From: Amoebidium appalachense
Lineage: Eukaryota; Ichthyosporea
Assembly: GCA_963693365.1 (NCBI GenBank)
Contig: CAVNZM010000003.1
Span: 3,348,001 to 3,412,000 of the forward strand
Length of the DNA: 64,000 bases
Direction: 5' to 3'
Under the pieces are notes generated by a model, which searched no databases, was not told the DNA's origin, and was given only the letters and a program-made list of their open reading frames with translations. This document shows, piece after piece, positions 1 to 50,051 of this stretch (positions are counted from its first letter, which is position 1; each line of letters opens with the position of its first letter). The position numbers and the translations under genes are program-made.

Positions 1-13931
<13,931 letters not shown>

Positions 13932-14937
13932 CTTACCGGTAGCCCGCTAGAGAGATGATGCACTCACGTACACAAAAAACAAAGGGATGGTGTTTTCCTG
14001 ACCCTGTCGGCACGTATTGTGGATCCTAATCCCAAACCTAGCGTTCAGAGCAATAATAAGCAGGAACTTTATGCTCTATCAATAGTTCCTCCTCCTTTCC
14101 TACGTAACTATGAACGTTTAGAAGATCACCATGCACTTCTCAAAATCTCCTTCTGTCAGCGGCTCTCTCTCCTCCGAAACGTTTGAAACGCACACGGACA
14201 GGAGGCCAAAAATTGTACACGTGCACATGTGCCGATAGAATTCTGGCTCACCCAACTGTTTGCGCAAACAAGGCGCACTCAATGTAATTTGTTGAGTTTT
14301 GATTGGTTCGTGTTCTTGCACGGTTGATTGTGGGACGGAACGGGCATGAAACGTTGAAAAGTTGTTGGTTGAAGCTCAAAAGGGCGCGAGCGTGTGCTGT
14401 TTGTGAAAGTGTTTTTGGAAAGCTTTTTTGGGGGTCGGTCAACGTTAACGCAAGCTTGAAGTAATGTTTCCGAAGATTTTTTTTTTTTTTTTCCATTTTT
14501 TGTTTGCCTTTATGGCTTTATTTGCTGAAAAAGTAGCTTGTTATTGTTTTTTTTTTTCTAGTTTGTAAGAAGCGTGAGGTTTGAAGAGTACAAAAGGCTA
14601 CCAATGTTTATGGCAGGGAGCAGTGTGGAAGGGTGGTGGCGGCTGTAGCAAGGGATGTTGAATTGTAAAGCAGAAAGTTTTAAAACTCCACGCTTTTCTC
14701 TATATTATTCTCCGTAAAGTTTAACAACGTGTGCCCTTTTAACTCCCGTGACAGTTTCACCGAACTGCCTTGCTTTGTCCACAGCGAAGATTGAAAACCA
14801 AAATGTAACTCAGAAACAGTTTTCTTGTTGGCTTTACAAACACTCCAGGAGTATGCGTAAATAGGAAGATAAGGATGGAATATTATTATTCTTGAACCCA
14901 ACCACGTTATTTCTCGGCGTCCATAAACGTTGTGAAA
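13932..14937. promoter_or_regulatory. Divergent spacer and probable bidirectional promoter of NOC2L and SNAPC4
   Basis: NOC2L starts at 13931 going left and SNAPC4 at 14938 going right, leaving about 1 kb of mostly unique sequence without long microsatellites (short T runs near 14480 and 14547). The palindrome AACGTT occurs at 14113, 14178, 14350, 14441 and 14926, far above the one per ~4 kb expected by chance. No TATA box is obvious near either start. Promoter function is inferred from position and motif density. Confidence 0.6.
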
Positions 14938-36834
<21,897 letters not shown>

Positions 36835-36941
36835 TTTGGTCTGTGAGGCCTAACTTCTTTTTCAATTTTATTTTATTTTATTCTGTTTTGTTTTTTTTGT
36901 TTATTTTTGTTTTGTTTTTTTTGTGTGTGTGCGTGTGTGCG

Positions 36942-36973
<32 letters not shown>

Positions 36974-36975
36974 AC

Positions 36976-37049
<74 letters not shown>

Positions 37050-37409
37050 GGGGAGGGGGGGAAGGGGGGGAAGGGGGAGGGCAGCACAGCCATGTAGGCA
37101 GCGATTGTTTGCACTCGGTACGAAGCGCATATACAAACATCTCCCTTTTTTTTTTTTTTTTTTTTTTTTTCCCCTCCCTTTGTGTCCTGAGCATGGACAC
37201 GTAGGGTGTGGCAGTGGCAATGTGTGCACGATGTACATATGGATTCGATCGACGCAGAATTATGGCGATACTGAAGCTATAATATTGAACGGATGTAAGC
37301 CAATATACTGGAACCGAAATGTTGAATGGATAGGGCCAAAATATATATGAAGATTTACTGTACATGTTTGTAGCCTTTGGAACTTGGTGCTTTGTGGATG
37401 CATATGAGT

Positions 37410-37415
37410 AATAAA
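37410..37415 (+). terminator. Candidate polyadenylation signal for SNAPC4
   Basis: AATAAA lies about 575 bases after the SNAPC4 stop. It is the first canonical hexamer I could find downstream; a long (GT)n run at 36920-37050 lies in between. Use of this site is inferred only from position. Confidence 0.3.
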
Positions 37416-37839
37416 CCAACCGTCTCTTAGTACACACAAAGGTGCAACTGGGTCAACTGAATATACATGGGAAGTTGTGTTTTGTGTGTTTGAGGAGGCA
37501 CCCTTTAGGCTTCAGCAACGCTTGCAGCGAGCTGGTGACATAGAGACCAGCGCAGTGAAAACACCCCTGCCGTTGCAGTGTTTCCATATTCGGCAGAAAC
37601 AGAATATTATTACAGTGGGCGGTTGGCAACGAATAATTTTTTACCAGTGCAAGCTAGGAAATCTAGGGACGCTGTTTTATTCTACGAATCCCCGGCACGT
37701 GCACCACATACTTCTCAGCCGAGTGGCCACCCCCCCTCCCCCCCCTCCCCCCCCCTCTCCCTGCGCCCCCGGGCCCCGCCTGTGGATCTCCCGCCCATTC
37801 GGCGCGGAGGTGTGTGTGTGTATGTGTGTGCCACGGTGT

Positions 37840-37876
<37 letters not shown>

Positions 37877-38089
37877 CGTGTGTGTGTGTGGTGGTGGTGG
37901 TGGCAGTGGTCTTTTTTTTATTTTCTTTTTCTTTGGGGGGGGGGGGGGGGGGGGGAGGGGGCAAACATAGGAATATATACGAGAGGGTGTGAGTCTCGAG
38001 GGCACCGTAGCATATCATGATGCGATTAACACAAGGTCTTCTATATTGATAGTATCATATGCCACTAGTAGGCCTGCCTTCGATTATTA

Positions 38090-38730
38090 ATGTCGTGTAA
38101 CTTTTAAAGCTTTAATTCAGCAACAGCTTTGAGGGCAGCCAGCCACAATCCTCACAGAGGGTGAGAGAAATGGCAAGAACCAACCAGACTGATAGCTGCA
38201 ACACCATCAAGGAATCTGACTGAGGGCTGCCCAACTCAAAACACACGGCAATCCCGGTTATATTGGGTGCTTGTTTCTGTTATCTGATTGTGGGACCAAA
38301 TAGGCACCATTACTAGTACATTGACTGTCTGGGAATGTACTTCGGTATCCTGGGCAGTGGGCCAACCCTGTTCACATATGTCAGCCAGAAATAACACACT
38401 GAACATACAAACCGAACAAAACACGGTTGAAATCAACCAGAACATGAGCCCTTCCCCCGCTTCCCGCTTCATCAAGCTTACCCTCGAACTCGTGTTGCAT
38501 AGGTCTGTGATCTCTCGACCCCATATCCCCTTTCATCCTGCGGTTGAAGGTACAAAACTTTTGCTGAAACACAAAGGGCACACACAAACGTTGACACGTT
38601 CAAAACACACTGCCACGCCGCAGTAACATGTAGGGGATGGGGCACGTACACATGCAGCTTTGCCCACCGTCACATACGGATTCTTCACGTGTGTACGTGC
38701 ACATAGGTTTTTTCCCCACGCTTTGTTTCT
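38090..38730 (+). repeat. Second interspersed repeat family, copy 1
   Basis: Compare with 41200-41830. Shared blocks in the same order are CAGCAAyrGyTTT-AGGGCAGCC, GCTGCAnCACCrTCAA, GATTGyGGrCC, and further on AAACACAAA-GCACA with a following CACGTAC/CACATAC block. Overall divergence is high, so this is an old family. Confidence 0.5.
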
Positions 38731-38915
38731 TCCTTTTTCAGGTTATCCGTGCGATGTGTGCCTCATTCTCTTTTTGATTGTTTTCTCCATCCATCCACAT
38801 CCATGTGAATGTTTGCACGAGCCTCAGGGTAGTGGCCCAGTAATCATGGTATATGTAGAACGTATGTAAAATGTTTCTTGTTTAAAACCTTCTATTCGCT
38901 CTCTCTTTTTCTTGG

Positions 38916-38951
<36 letters not shown>

Positions 38952-39178
38952 CCCCCCTCCCCCCCCCCCCCCCCCCCCCCCCCCTTCCCCCCCCCCCCCT
39001 CCCCCCTCCCTCCTCCCCGGAGGCCTCCTTTCGGCGGCCGCCAGAAAAAAAAAGTTTCTCCTCCTCCACCGGGCCGTCGATCATGCGCGCTTGAAGTTAT
39101 ATTGCAAATGTCTGATCATCCGGCCCGCAACACCTCTTTCTCGTGCGGTTGCAAGCACAACCTCTTGCTGAAGCACAA

Positions 39179-39274
39179 ACATGCACACAGAGACGATGAA
39201 AAACATGCACAAAGAGACGATGAAAAACATGCACACAGAGACGATGAAAAAAATGCACAAAGAGACGATGAAAT
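39179..39274 (+). repeat. 24-bp tandem repeat, four copies
   Basis: Unit ACATGCACACAGAGACGATG plus AAAA, repeated four times with alternating A/C at one position. Because 24 is a multiple of three, one frame encodes the octapeptide MHTETMKN repeatedly, but the frame is short and has no context for a gene. Confidence 0.85.
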
Positions 39275-39625
39275 ACACACTGCCATGCACAGTGGCATGG
39301 AGGGCATGGAGGGCATGGAGCACGTACCAACCACAGCTTTGCCCACCATCACATATGTATAACCACGTGCGTACGAGCACATAGGCTTTTCCCCACTCTT
39401 TTTCTTAAACCGTGCGGATCTATGCCTCTTTCTATTTTTTCCCTTCCCCCATCCATCTCTGTGGAATGTGTCCATAACGCTAGTGACCCAATTACTTGCA
39501 GAACGTTTTTGAACTTCTCTTGTTGTCCTATTCCTTCGCTTCCTTATGTGGTCTCCCCCCCCCCCCCCCCCCCCCCACTCCCTCCGTACCTGTTTCCCTC
39601 CCCCCCCCCCCCCCCCATCTCTCTC

Positions 39626-39678
<53 letters not shown>

Positions 39679-39716
39679 CCCTCTCTCTCTCTCTCTCCCC
39701 CCCCTCCCCCCCCCCC

Positions 39717-39784
<68 letters not shown>

Positions 39785-40776
39785 ATCTCTTTCTCTCTCT
39801 CTCTTCCTCCATGCCCCCTCTCCCTCACCGCAACCCGCTCTCTAAGAGCTCGCCCGCAAATCTGATATGCACATTTATTGTGCAAGGTGTTATTGACTCT
39901 GTGTGCCAAGGTGTAATTACGAATGTACTGCATTGTTTTTTTGTATCGCGGCGGATGTAAAGCTGTAGGCCCCCTAACCCGAAATGTAAAATAGATGGGG
40001 CAGAATGTTGATCTATTTGAAACCGTCACTCACAGAACCCACTAATGGCTTACTCATCTTTTTTATTGGATCACTCAACCTGTTCACTGCAGGGACACTT
40101 TTACTATTAGAGTGCTTTCACCTTTAACAGGTGTGGGATAAAGTAGGTTTCAACAGCAGTTCTAGGCAACTCCCAACCATCAAAACAAGTGACACTACAT
40201 TTTTCTCTAACTGGTAGAAAGAAGAGTAGGCGTCACCCCAGGAATGGTGTTCTTGACCTGCTTTAATCAACGGGAATGATCCTGTGAAATGATTATGGGA
40301 TCACACAACCATGCAGCCATTCACTCAATGACACCCTTTGGGCCAGGGGGGGGGGGGGGGGGGGGGGGGGGGAAGGAGAAGGTAGGTGGGGGGAAAGCAC
40401 AGCAGGTGTGTATGTGCTTTCGAATTCAGCAACGTTTTAACTTTTCAAAGCAGTCGGGCACAGTCATTCCTGACAGAATTTGTGATTCGGAAGGAATGTC
40501 ATGATGGTAATCAAAACACGACAACCCCGGAGTGCATTCCGTTTTCTAATTTTTTTTTGTTAGGTGACTTAAAGTGTGGACCGTTATGAAACTTTCACCA
40601 ACATGAAAGTTTGGTAATGTACCATATCATTATGGGCATATGTAATGATTGCCACGACACACATGTTTATCTAATGGGCTCCAAAATAAAGTCACCTCAG
40701 AAACCGTCACAGTCAAACACCACTGAAAACGAAAAGAACATACACTATGCGTATACATTTGAATCACTGGTCCCAC

Positions 40777-40812
<36 letters not shown>

Positions 40813-40970
40813 CACACACAAAACGCCCCCCCTCTCTCCTCCCTTCCCCATCCCTCCTCCTTCCATCCCCCCCACCTGCACACACGCACCAAACAACAAG
40901 CACTAAGTCCTGAGGCCATAATGATCAAAGGAATCAGTTGTAACCGTAGGCACAAGCTTATAAATGTGTA

Positions 40971-41072
<102 letters not shown>

Positions 41073-41199
41073 GGCGCACGCGCATGAGAAACTGTGCGCG
41101 TATGCTGCGGGGTGTGTGTGTGTGTGTGGGGTGGGGGGTGGGGTGGGGGGTGGGGGGGGGGGGGGGCATGTGGGGTATGTAAATACGGTTTCAGGAGGA

Positions 41200-41830
41200 G
41201 GTTCAAGATTGAGGGCGTCACGCCATGATGCGAACAAGAAAGTGCTCCAAGTTTCAGATTCAGCAATGGTTTTCAGGGCAGCCTGACTCAAACCTCGCAG
41301 AATGTGTGGATCGTCGAAGCTGCTTAATGGCTGCAGCACCGTCAAAGGACTGGAGGGGAGACTGCTCAAACTAGAAAGCAAAACTATCCAGGATATTTTA
41401 GAGGTTTGATTCTCCTACTAGTATATGATTGCGGACCCGGTTGCAAACCTACATTAGATTCCTGCACAGGGGGCATAAATCTTCAGCGTCTATTTCAGCT
41501 ACAAATAGAACAGTAAAATGATCACATCAAACGAGAAATACACATGTTTCTCACCCAGAAGCCCCCCCCCCCCCCCTCCCCCCCTCCCCCCCCCCCCCCC
41601 CCCCCCTCCCCCTCTCCCCCTCCGCGTATACCCATCACAATCGTCCTTTAAGTTAGGTGTATGCCTGAAATCATTCCGACCCTCATGACATAGTATCTCT
41701 AATCCCTTATGTGGTCGATTACAACCTGTCGTAAAAACACAAACATGCACATACAAAGCAAGCACAAGACACATGCACAATGACATGGGGAGCATGGATC
41801 ACATACGTAACACACTTGGATGTGTGTGTG
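41200..41830 (+). repeat. Second interspersed repeat family, copy 2
   Basis: Diverged partner of the block at 38090-38730, with an internal C-run insertion at 41563-41620. Its 3' part (ACACAAACATGCACA...ATGACATGGGGAGCATGG) also resembles 39170-39320. Confidence 0.5.
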
Positions 41831-41998
41831 TGCGTGTGTGCGTGTGTGTTTGTGTGTGTGCGCACGCGCACGTGCATGTATCATGCACATGTGCGCGTGT
41901 GTGCATATGTGGGTGTGTCTGTGTGTATGCGTGTGTGTGTGCGTGTGCAGGTGACGCTTGTATTTTGTTTTTAAGTTTTTTTCGTTTCTTTTTTTTTT

Positions 41999-42029
<31 letters not shown>

Positions 42030-42190
42030 GAGATTGGGAAGAAGCGTGCCCTTCTGCCCAACTAAATGCTAGGTATTTGTTACGTAATTAGTAACCACTA
42101 TCTACGTGCTCGCGCAAGTTGTATAATGCTCGTACGCCATGTGGCTTGCTTTAGCATGTTGGTACATTGTGGTTATGTATGTCGTCTGTA

Positions 42191-42223
<33 letters not shown>

Positions 42224-43431
42224 TCGTTGTTTTTTTTTTTTTAGCGTGCTCAGCAACTCTGATGCTGACCGGTCAAGCTGCCGAGCTTTTGCTCTCAAGT
42301 TCTCGTTTTTATGTGATCTTAAAATGGTACTGCTCTCATCTTATCTTAGCCTCACACACGTGTATTTCCTAGTATGAAAATTGTCTCTGTTAAGGTTTTG
42401 TCTTGTGAGAACAGGGAGCAGAATGGGAGGCCGGGGGGGATGGGTCTAAATAGAATGGGGGGGAAGGGGGAGGGGGGGAGGGGGGGGGAGGGGGGGATTT
42501 GTAAGCAACACATGTGAAAGGAATCCGAGAGAAGAAGAGAAGTGAGGTTGGTGATGGGAGGGGGTACCCGGTGTGTGTGTGTGTGTGTGCATGTGTTGGT
42601 GGGAGAAGTGGGGGTACAGGTGGGATATGGAGTATGAGGATGTTTCGCGGAGAAATTTAAAGAGTACCATAGAGTTTTTCAATGATCTCTCACTGTGTGC
42701 TACGGTGTGTTGTGTGTGTGTGGGGAGGGGGTGGTTGTGGTTGGGTGGGTGGGAGGGGAGGAGGAGGGGGGGGGGGGGGGGGGGGGGGAGGGGAGGGGGA
42801 GCAAATAAAGTGTGAGATCATTTGGATGGTGTGGGTGATACTGTAGTCATCGGATGGCTGGTAGCCGTAGGAATGGATGATGTGCTGTGTACGTACGTGC
42901 CCCTTCTGGAATTTATTTTCACCATAACCAGTCAAAAATATGGAAGCTTTATGAACATCTTTCCTAATCCGCATCGTCTCCCCCTTCTGCCCCCCTCCCC
43001 CCCCCCCCCCCCTTTTGCCCCCCTCCCCCCCCCCCCCCCGGCCCAAAAAAAATAATAAATAAAAAATAAAAATAAATTTAAATATGCCATCGGTATTGCA
43101 GGTGAATGGAACCGGAAGAACACTTGTTTTCGAACCGGGCTGGTGGCATTCCGTCATCAGCCACATCAAGTTGAACCACGGAGAGGGCCGTGGGGGAATG
43201 TGCTGTTTATTAACGACATGTACAATTACAAAATGTAATTAACTAGTGTCGTAGATTTAAAATTTACTGATTCTAATGCTAAACTGTTTAAATCTAGAAT
43301 CAAGTTGATTTAAAAGTTTTAAAAGACATGATAGGCAACGAAGCCCTGAATGCCACCCCATAGTCTTACTGCAGAATAATCTACCCTTGGGAGATGTGTG
43401 ATGCGTACAGATTTTTTTGGTGTGTGTACAC

Positions 43432-43542
<111 letters not shown>

Positions 43543-45198
43543 TGTGTGTGCGTGCGCACGTGTGTGTGTGCACGCGCGCAGGCGTTTGTGTTTGTGTGCA
43601 CGCATGTGTTTGTGTGTGTGTGTGGGTGGGTGTGTGCGCGTGTGTGTACAGTGTGTGTACGCGCACACGTGTGTGTGTTCGTGTGCACGCGTGTGCGTGT
43701 GTGTGTGTGTGCATGTACGTGCGTGTGTGTGTGCGCGCGCAAGTGTGTGTACACGTGTGTGTGTACATGTATGTGTGTGTTCTGCAACACACAGACATTC
43801 AAACAAAACATGTACCCACAAGATAACCACTTCAGTCAGCGACATGAAGGAAGACCCAATCGCAGGAATTCAATACGATTTAAAGTTTGTCTCTTAATCG
43901 CGGATCAGCCGCTCGAATTATTAGAACGAGTAACGGCAAATTCCTGAGCTCAGATCAGCTTTGGAGGCGTCACTCGCCAGACCTTTGAAGAGAGAAAATG
44001 CAAAACTTAAAAAGTCTCCCTCGGATACATTGCAACAGAACCTACCAATGATCAAAAAATCTAGCTCTTTATATTATCTTTTGTGTATAATTGTGTTGAA
44101 TTCTGAGCACTTATATTACACTCCCGAAAGTTCGCTCAAGCCACGCGTACGTCGTGCTGCCCCTTTGTCTCAAGGAATTCCTATTGGTTCAATGTTTAGC
44201 TTTAGGTTAATGCAAAAAAATGTAAAGCTTCTATGTCAAAGAGGCTCTTGTTGGATCGAGATCACGCAGAACCTGTTGAATCGCGCCTCCTGATTGGGTC
44301 TGCCTTCATGTCGCTGACTGTAGCGTGCACGCACACACACACACTGTATATAGCCTATACACCTACCACCTACAGAGGCGGTGTCTCCTTTCTTTCTTTT
44401 TTCTTTTTTTTGTTTTACTTAGTAGATGTTAAAACGTCGCACGTGCGGCAACACGTCAGTACGTGTTAGCCTATACACAAGCGTGTGCACTCATGATTGC
44501 AGGCAGGCACGTTCGCCCGTGCTCGCACTCACCCACACTTACAAAAGAACATAGGCATCACACCAACATTTCACCTGTAAAGTTCCCACATGAAATCCCC
44601 CCCACATCCCCCCCCCCCCCCCCCCCCCCCGCCGCCGCCGCCGCCCACCTCCCAAAGGGGGGAGGGTGGGGGGGGTGGTGGGGGGGGATGTGTTGAGTGT
44701 GAAGGGGGTGTGAGTGGTAGGGAGTGATGGGAGATGTGCAGGGGAAATTCTGAAGGGCATTCGATTACTTGTCGATTCGAACCAGCCCGAATGTATCATT
44801 CGGACCCAGTTTTCCATCAGCTCCAGATTTATTACACCAATAGGCCAGGCTACATATATCGCATACACTACAAATAAATAGCTTCGATCAAGTTTCACAT
44901 GCACAGATACTGTCTATAATTCGAAGTTTAAATGTTCACGGGGTGCCTATTTTTGGTCGGTAACCTATATGTATTCATTAACAAAATGGCTTGCTTCTGC
45001 CACTTTATCAAGTTATATTCTTATGGTATGGTGTGGTTGCTACAGTCGCATTACGTTGGGGTAGTATCGTTTGTTGTAAAATTCTATCAACTCATCTGCC
45101 GGTTATGTACTATTTCTAATAGCTAGGCTGCCTGTCTACCTCTGGTTAAAGCAAGTAGGGATATGTGCAAGTATGTACAGTAACTGTGCATGCCCCTC

Positions 45199-45265
<67 letters not shown>

Positions 45266-45383
45266 ACGCGCGCGCGCGTGCGTGTGCGTGTATGCGTGCG
45301 GCGGTGTGTGCGCAAATTTCCCAAGCAGTCTACTTGCGTACATACGTACTCAACATTACACAATCACGTTCGGCTATGGATCA

Positions 45384-45442
<59 letters not shown>

Positions 45443-45600
45443 AGTATGACAAAACTTAATACACACGTGTTTTTCCACAAACCACAGCGCACATATGTGC
45501 GAGTGGGTGCAAGCCCTGTTACTTTCCTCCGCATTCACAAATATTCATTTCTCAATGACATTCGTCGTGCTTTGATGCAGAATGAAAACGAGCGGGATAT

Positions 45601-45834
45601 TTACAGGTCGAAATCAATCTTCGCTCCCCCCTTGAGGGGAATCCTGTGAGCGTTATGTTTGTTAGCGGCTGGATGGAAATCGCATATAACGTCTACACTT
45701 CCACACAGGCATATATATATCCCCCCCCCCCCCCCCCCCCCCCCCCCAAACACACACACACCAAAAAAAAAAAAAAAAAAAAAAAAAAGAGAGAGAGAGA
45801 GAAAAGAAGATACACACATACACACACTCTCGCA

Positions 45835-45881
<47 letters not shown>

Positions 45882-46292
45882 AACAAACAAAAAAAAAAAC
45901 CACCACAACCACACACAGTCAAACACACCACTTCGTCACCTACTTGTGGACACGCACCAAGGACACATGAAACATGCCACTTCCAACTGCTTCTCGTTAG
46001 GCCTACGCCGCTATGTGTTTGGTTGTAGTTTGAGATGACAATGGACTGACGTTTAGACCCAACCATTGGGCACACCCACCTGTACACATCATCGACACCA
46101 TTCTCAAATGGCCTGTAACCCTGAGGCTCGAACTCTGAAGTGGTAAGTGACGTCAACAAGGCCGTGCAGTCCTTGGCCCCCAGAAGGGTCAAACCGACCC
46201 ACTGGCCCGACTCGACCCGAACCGACCCGGTAATGTTGCACTGGTCACGTGAGAGACGCTCACGGAAGATCTGGGCCTTATCTGTCATCTGT

Positions 46293-46323
<31 letters not shown>

Positions 46324-47302
46324 GGGGGGGGGTTTTGAATGCGGAACACGGTACAAAGTACGCATACACGACGAGAAGCATGGTGCAGGACACATGCAAA
46401 GGCAAACATTCAAGTATGCAACATCAGCCATGTGCACAGTATGCGTCATAAGCAGAGCCCATCCTCAGGGAGGACCCAAGTCATCAATTGCGTCTGAGTT
46501 TCGACCCCTTAGCCCGCGTATATACGACACTCCAACTCAGACAGCAGCATCAACTGAGCTTGGGCGGGTCAACCCGTCTTGATCAAAGACGAGCAGGGTT
46601 GCTTATGCAAGCAAGGTGAGCAAAACGGTGAAGATGTGTGTGCAAACTAATGCAGTGCAGCGAAAAATGTGTATGTGCTTACAGATGCACGACACAGAGC
46701 AACCATGCCCGGTTGCATGGAAGTAAAGCGGTCTCCACACAGTGGTCTGTCCTGAAAGGACACCTCTGAAAGAAGACTGGGGGGGTTTTGAATGCGGAAC
46801 ACGGTACAAAGTACGCATACACGACGAGAAGCATGGTGCAGGACACATGCAAAGGCAAACATTCAAGTATGCAACATCAGCCATGTGCACAGTATGCGTC
46901 ATAAGCAGAGCCCATCCTCAGGGAGGACCCAAGTCATCAATTGCGTCTGAGTTTCGACCCCTTAGCCCGCGTATATACGACACTCCAACTCAGACAGCAG
47001 CATCAACTGAGCTTGGGCGGGTCAACCCGTCTTGATCAAAGACGAGCAGGGTTGCTTATGCAAGCAAGGTGAGCAAAACGGTGAAGATGTGTGTGCAAAC
47101 TAATGCAGTGCAGCGAAAAATGTGTATGTGCTTACAGATGCACGACACAGAGCAACCATGCCCGGTTGCATGGGGGGAAGGGGGAGGAGAGGGAATGGGG
47201 AGGGGGGGAAAGGGGGTTGGTGTGTGTGTATGCGTGTGTGTGTGTGTGTATGTGTGGGTGTGTGTGTGTATGTGTGTTGTGTGTGTGTGTGTGTATGTGT
47301 GG

Positions 47303-47360
<58 letters not shown>

Positions 47361-48037
47361 ACGTGCGCGTGCCAATGGTTTTTTTTTTTTTTTTTTTTTT
47401 TGGGGGGGGGGGGGAGTGAGTTAGCAAAGACACCGAGTAGGAGAAAGCACCACCGTCACAAGACATGCCAGAACCTATGATGCAGTCCGTACAACGGATA
47501 TTAGTGATATCGGAGAGCAGAAACTCAGAGCATGCAACGTAGGCAGAACCCATTTTCACACCCATACCACTTCATGTACTTCTCTAGTAGGAGGAGGAAG
47601 GAAGGAAGGGTCGAAAGTCATGGCGGGTCGGTGGATGGCATGGGAGAAGGCGAATGGAGGGAGGGGGAAGGGTTGGGGGGGGGGGGAGGGGGGGCAGGGG
47701 GGGGAGATAATCAACAAAAACATAAAATGACTTGCTCAGAAAAAAGATCTAGAAACCACAGCGAAAAAGAAACCGCAACTTACCCTATCTGAGCGTACGG
47801 GCAGTTTTGTAATGTAGTTTGTGAGCCGGTCGAGTGTTCTATCTGCAAAGTAGGTGAGCAGGGAGATTTGTTTCTTTTGGTTCTTGTAGGGGAAGAAGAA
47901 GAGGTTGCCTTGGTGGAACATGTAGGAGTCCTGGCGGTACTGGAGGAGGAAGAATAGCGCATTGAGCGCTTGCCTGTACGTGTGTGGGTACGTGTGTGTA
48001 TGTACGTGTGTGTATGTATGTGTATGTGTATGTTGTA

Positions 48038-48078
<41 letters not shown>

Positions 48079-48290
48079 GTGCGTGTGTGTAAGTGTAATG
48101 TATTTGTTGGTGTTGCGTCTTCGTTTGTGTGTGGGAATTTTTGGGGTGAATGCATGTACATATAGGTGTGCGTGTGTGCATGTATGGGGTGTGGGTGTTT
48201 GTGTAGAAATAGGTGAGGGGTCAGTGGAAGGTTAGTATGGATTACTGCATAAAAGTACATATTCACCATAGATAAATTTATGTGCAGAGG

Positions 48291-48379
<89 letters not shown>

Positions 48380-49216
48380 CGCGCGCATGTGTGTGTGTGG
48401 GCGCGCGTGAATCTGCATGTGTGGTTAGCGTGTGCGTGTGTGTGTATCAGGTTGCTTCTAATCGGCTTTGTGTGTGTGTGTGTGTTTGTGCGTGTGCGCG
48501 TGTGTGTGAGTGCGTGCGTGTGCGCGTTTGTGCATGTGCGGAATGTGTACGTGCAAGTGTGTGTGTGTGAGAGTGTATGTGTGTGTATGTGTGTGTGTGC
48601 ACGCCTGTGGGAATGCGTGCATTAGTGTATACGTTCCCGAGACCGACCGTACCTATCCATAGCCTCCTCAAACGTATACGTCTTGTTGATGGTGCATGCA
48701 GGACCGGAATCACCCAGACAGATGTTGTTTTCGTTGTACCATTTCATGTAGTCTCTGTTGGTGTGTGTGTGGTACGCTACGTTAAGCGCGTGGCGGGGAA
48801 GAATGGCTACCCCGGCGAGATCGTATTCCTCAACGGTGGTTATGATTGGATGGTGTGGGCTGTCCTGTGAGTGTTATTGGTTAAAAATCACGGAGTGGTT
48901 TGGTGGTGAAACTCGATGATGGGCGATTGGGTAATTGGTGTGAGGGGTGTGAGGGGGGTGTGTACGCAAAATGGATTTAATGATTCTATGACTAGAAAAC
49001 ATAACACACCAAATATAATGAGATTTTTATGGAGGTGCTCACTTTCGCGGAGGGATTTCACGTCGAGCGTTTGCAAACGCAAGGGATGTGTGCGTCGGCT
49101 TGTTGGTGTGAGAGCGCGAATGTGTGTGCAAAGTGTGTGTGCAAAGGGTGTGTGCATCTGCCTGACAGCCCACTTACTACTACACCTATGTTTTGAGTGT
49201 GCCAATATTTACATGT

Positions 49217-49252
<36 letters not shown>

Positions 49253-49840
49253 CTGTCGCACATGTGTCCGCGAACACATGCGCTTTCGTGCACATGTATG
49301 TGCTTATGAGTGAGAAGAAGGGGGGGGGAGGTAACAACGCACCGTAGCAACGAGCTCTCCGCGGCTGTTATCCCCAACCACATTCTTGATCCCTCGATCT
49401 TTAAACACCTTAAAGAGATCTTTGTTCGGTGTCACAGGGAGCATTCTCCACGAGGGCCACGTCGCGTTGTCGTATTTGAACGAGCGGGGATACAACCCTG
49501 AAATTTCGGGGTTTACGAGACAGTCTGGGGAGTACCGTCTCTGGGGAAACGGGCGGCGGCGCGGCGTTGTGACCATGTATTGGTTGTCGAAGTGATCGGC
49601 TAGGTACTGGTCGTCTAGGGGTATCTCTCTGCCCTCTGCAAACCTGCGTTTATTTTTTTATTTTTTTATTTATTTATTGAGGGGGGGGGAGGGGGGAGAG
49701 GGGGAAGGAGTGGTGAAAAAGGGGGGAGGAGAGGGGGTCAGACTGTGTTGCAGAGCATCTGGTACACATTGACCATGTAAAATGTAGTGAGGAACGGAGA
49801 GAGCGAGGGGACAAAAGAACGATACGGCGATAGGGCGAGA

Positions 49841-49915
<75 letters not shown>

Positions 49916-49925
49916 GAGGGGGGGG

Positions 49926-49969
<44 letters not shown>

Positions 49970-49997
49970 AAGAGAGAGGGAGGAGGGGGAGGGAGAG

Positions 49998-50051
<54 letters not shown>

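Noticed and set aside
37477-37992. Frame MFCVFEEAPFRLQQ... downstream of SNAPC4
   Set aside because: It ends in poly-Pro and GT translation, does not begin with ATG context typical of the other genes, and has no recognisable motif.
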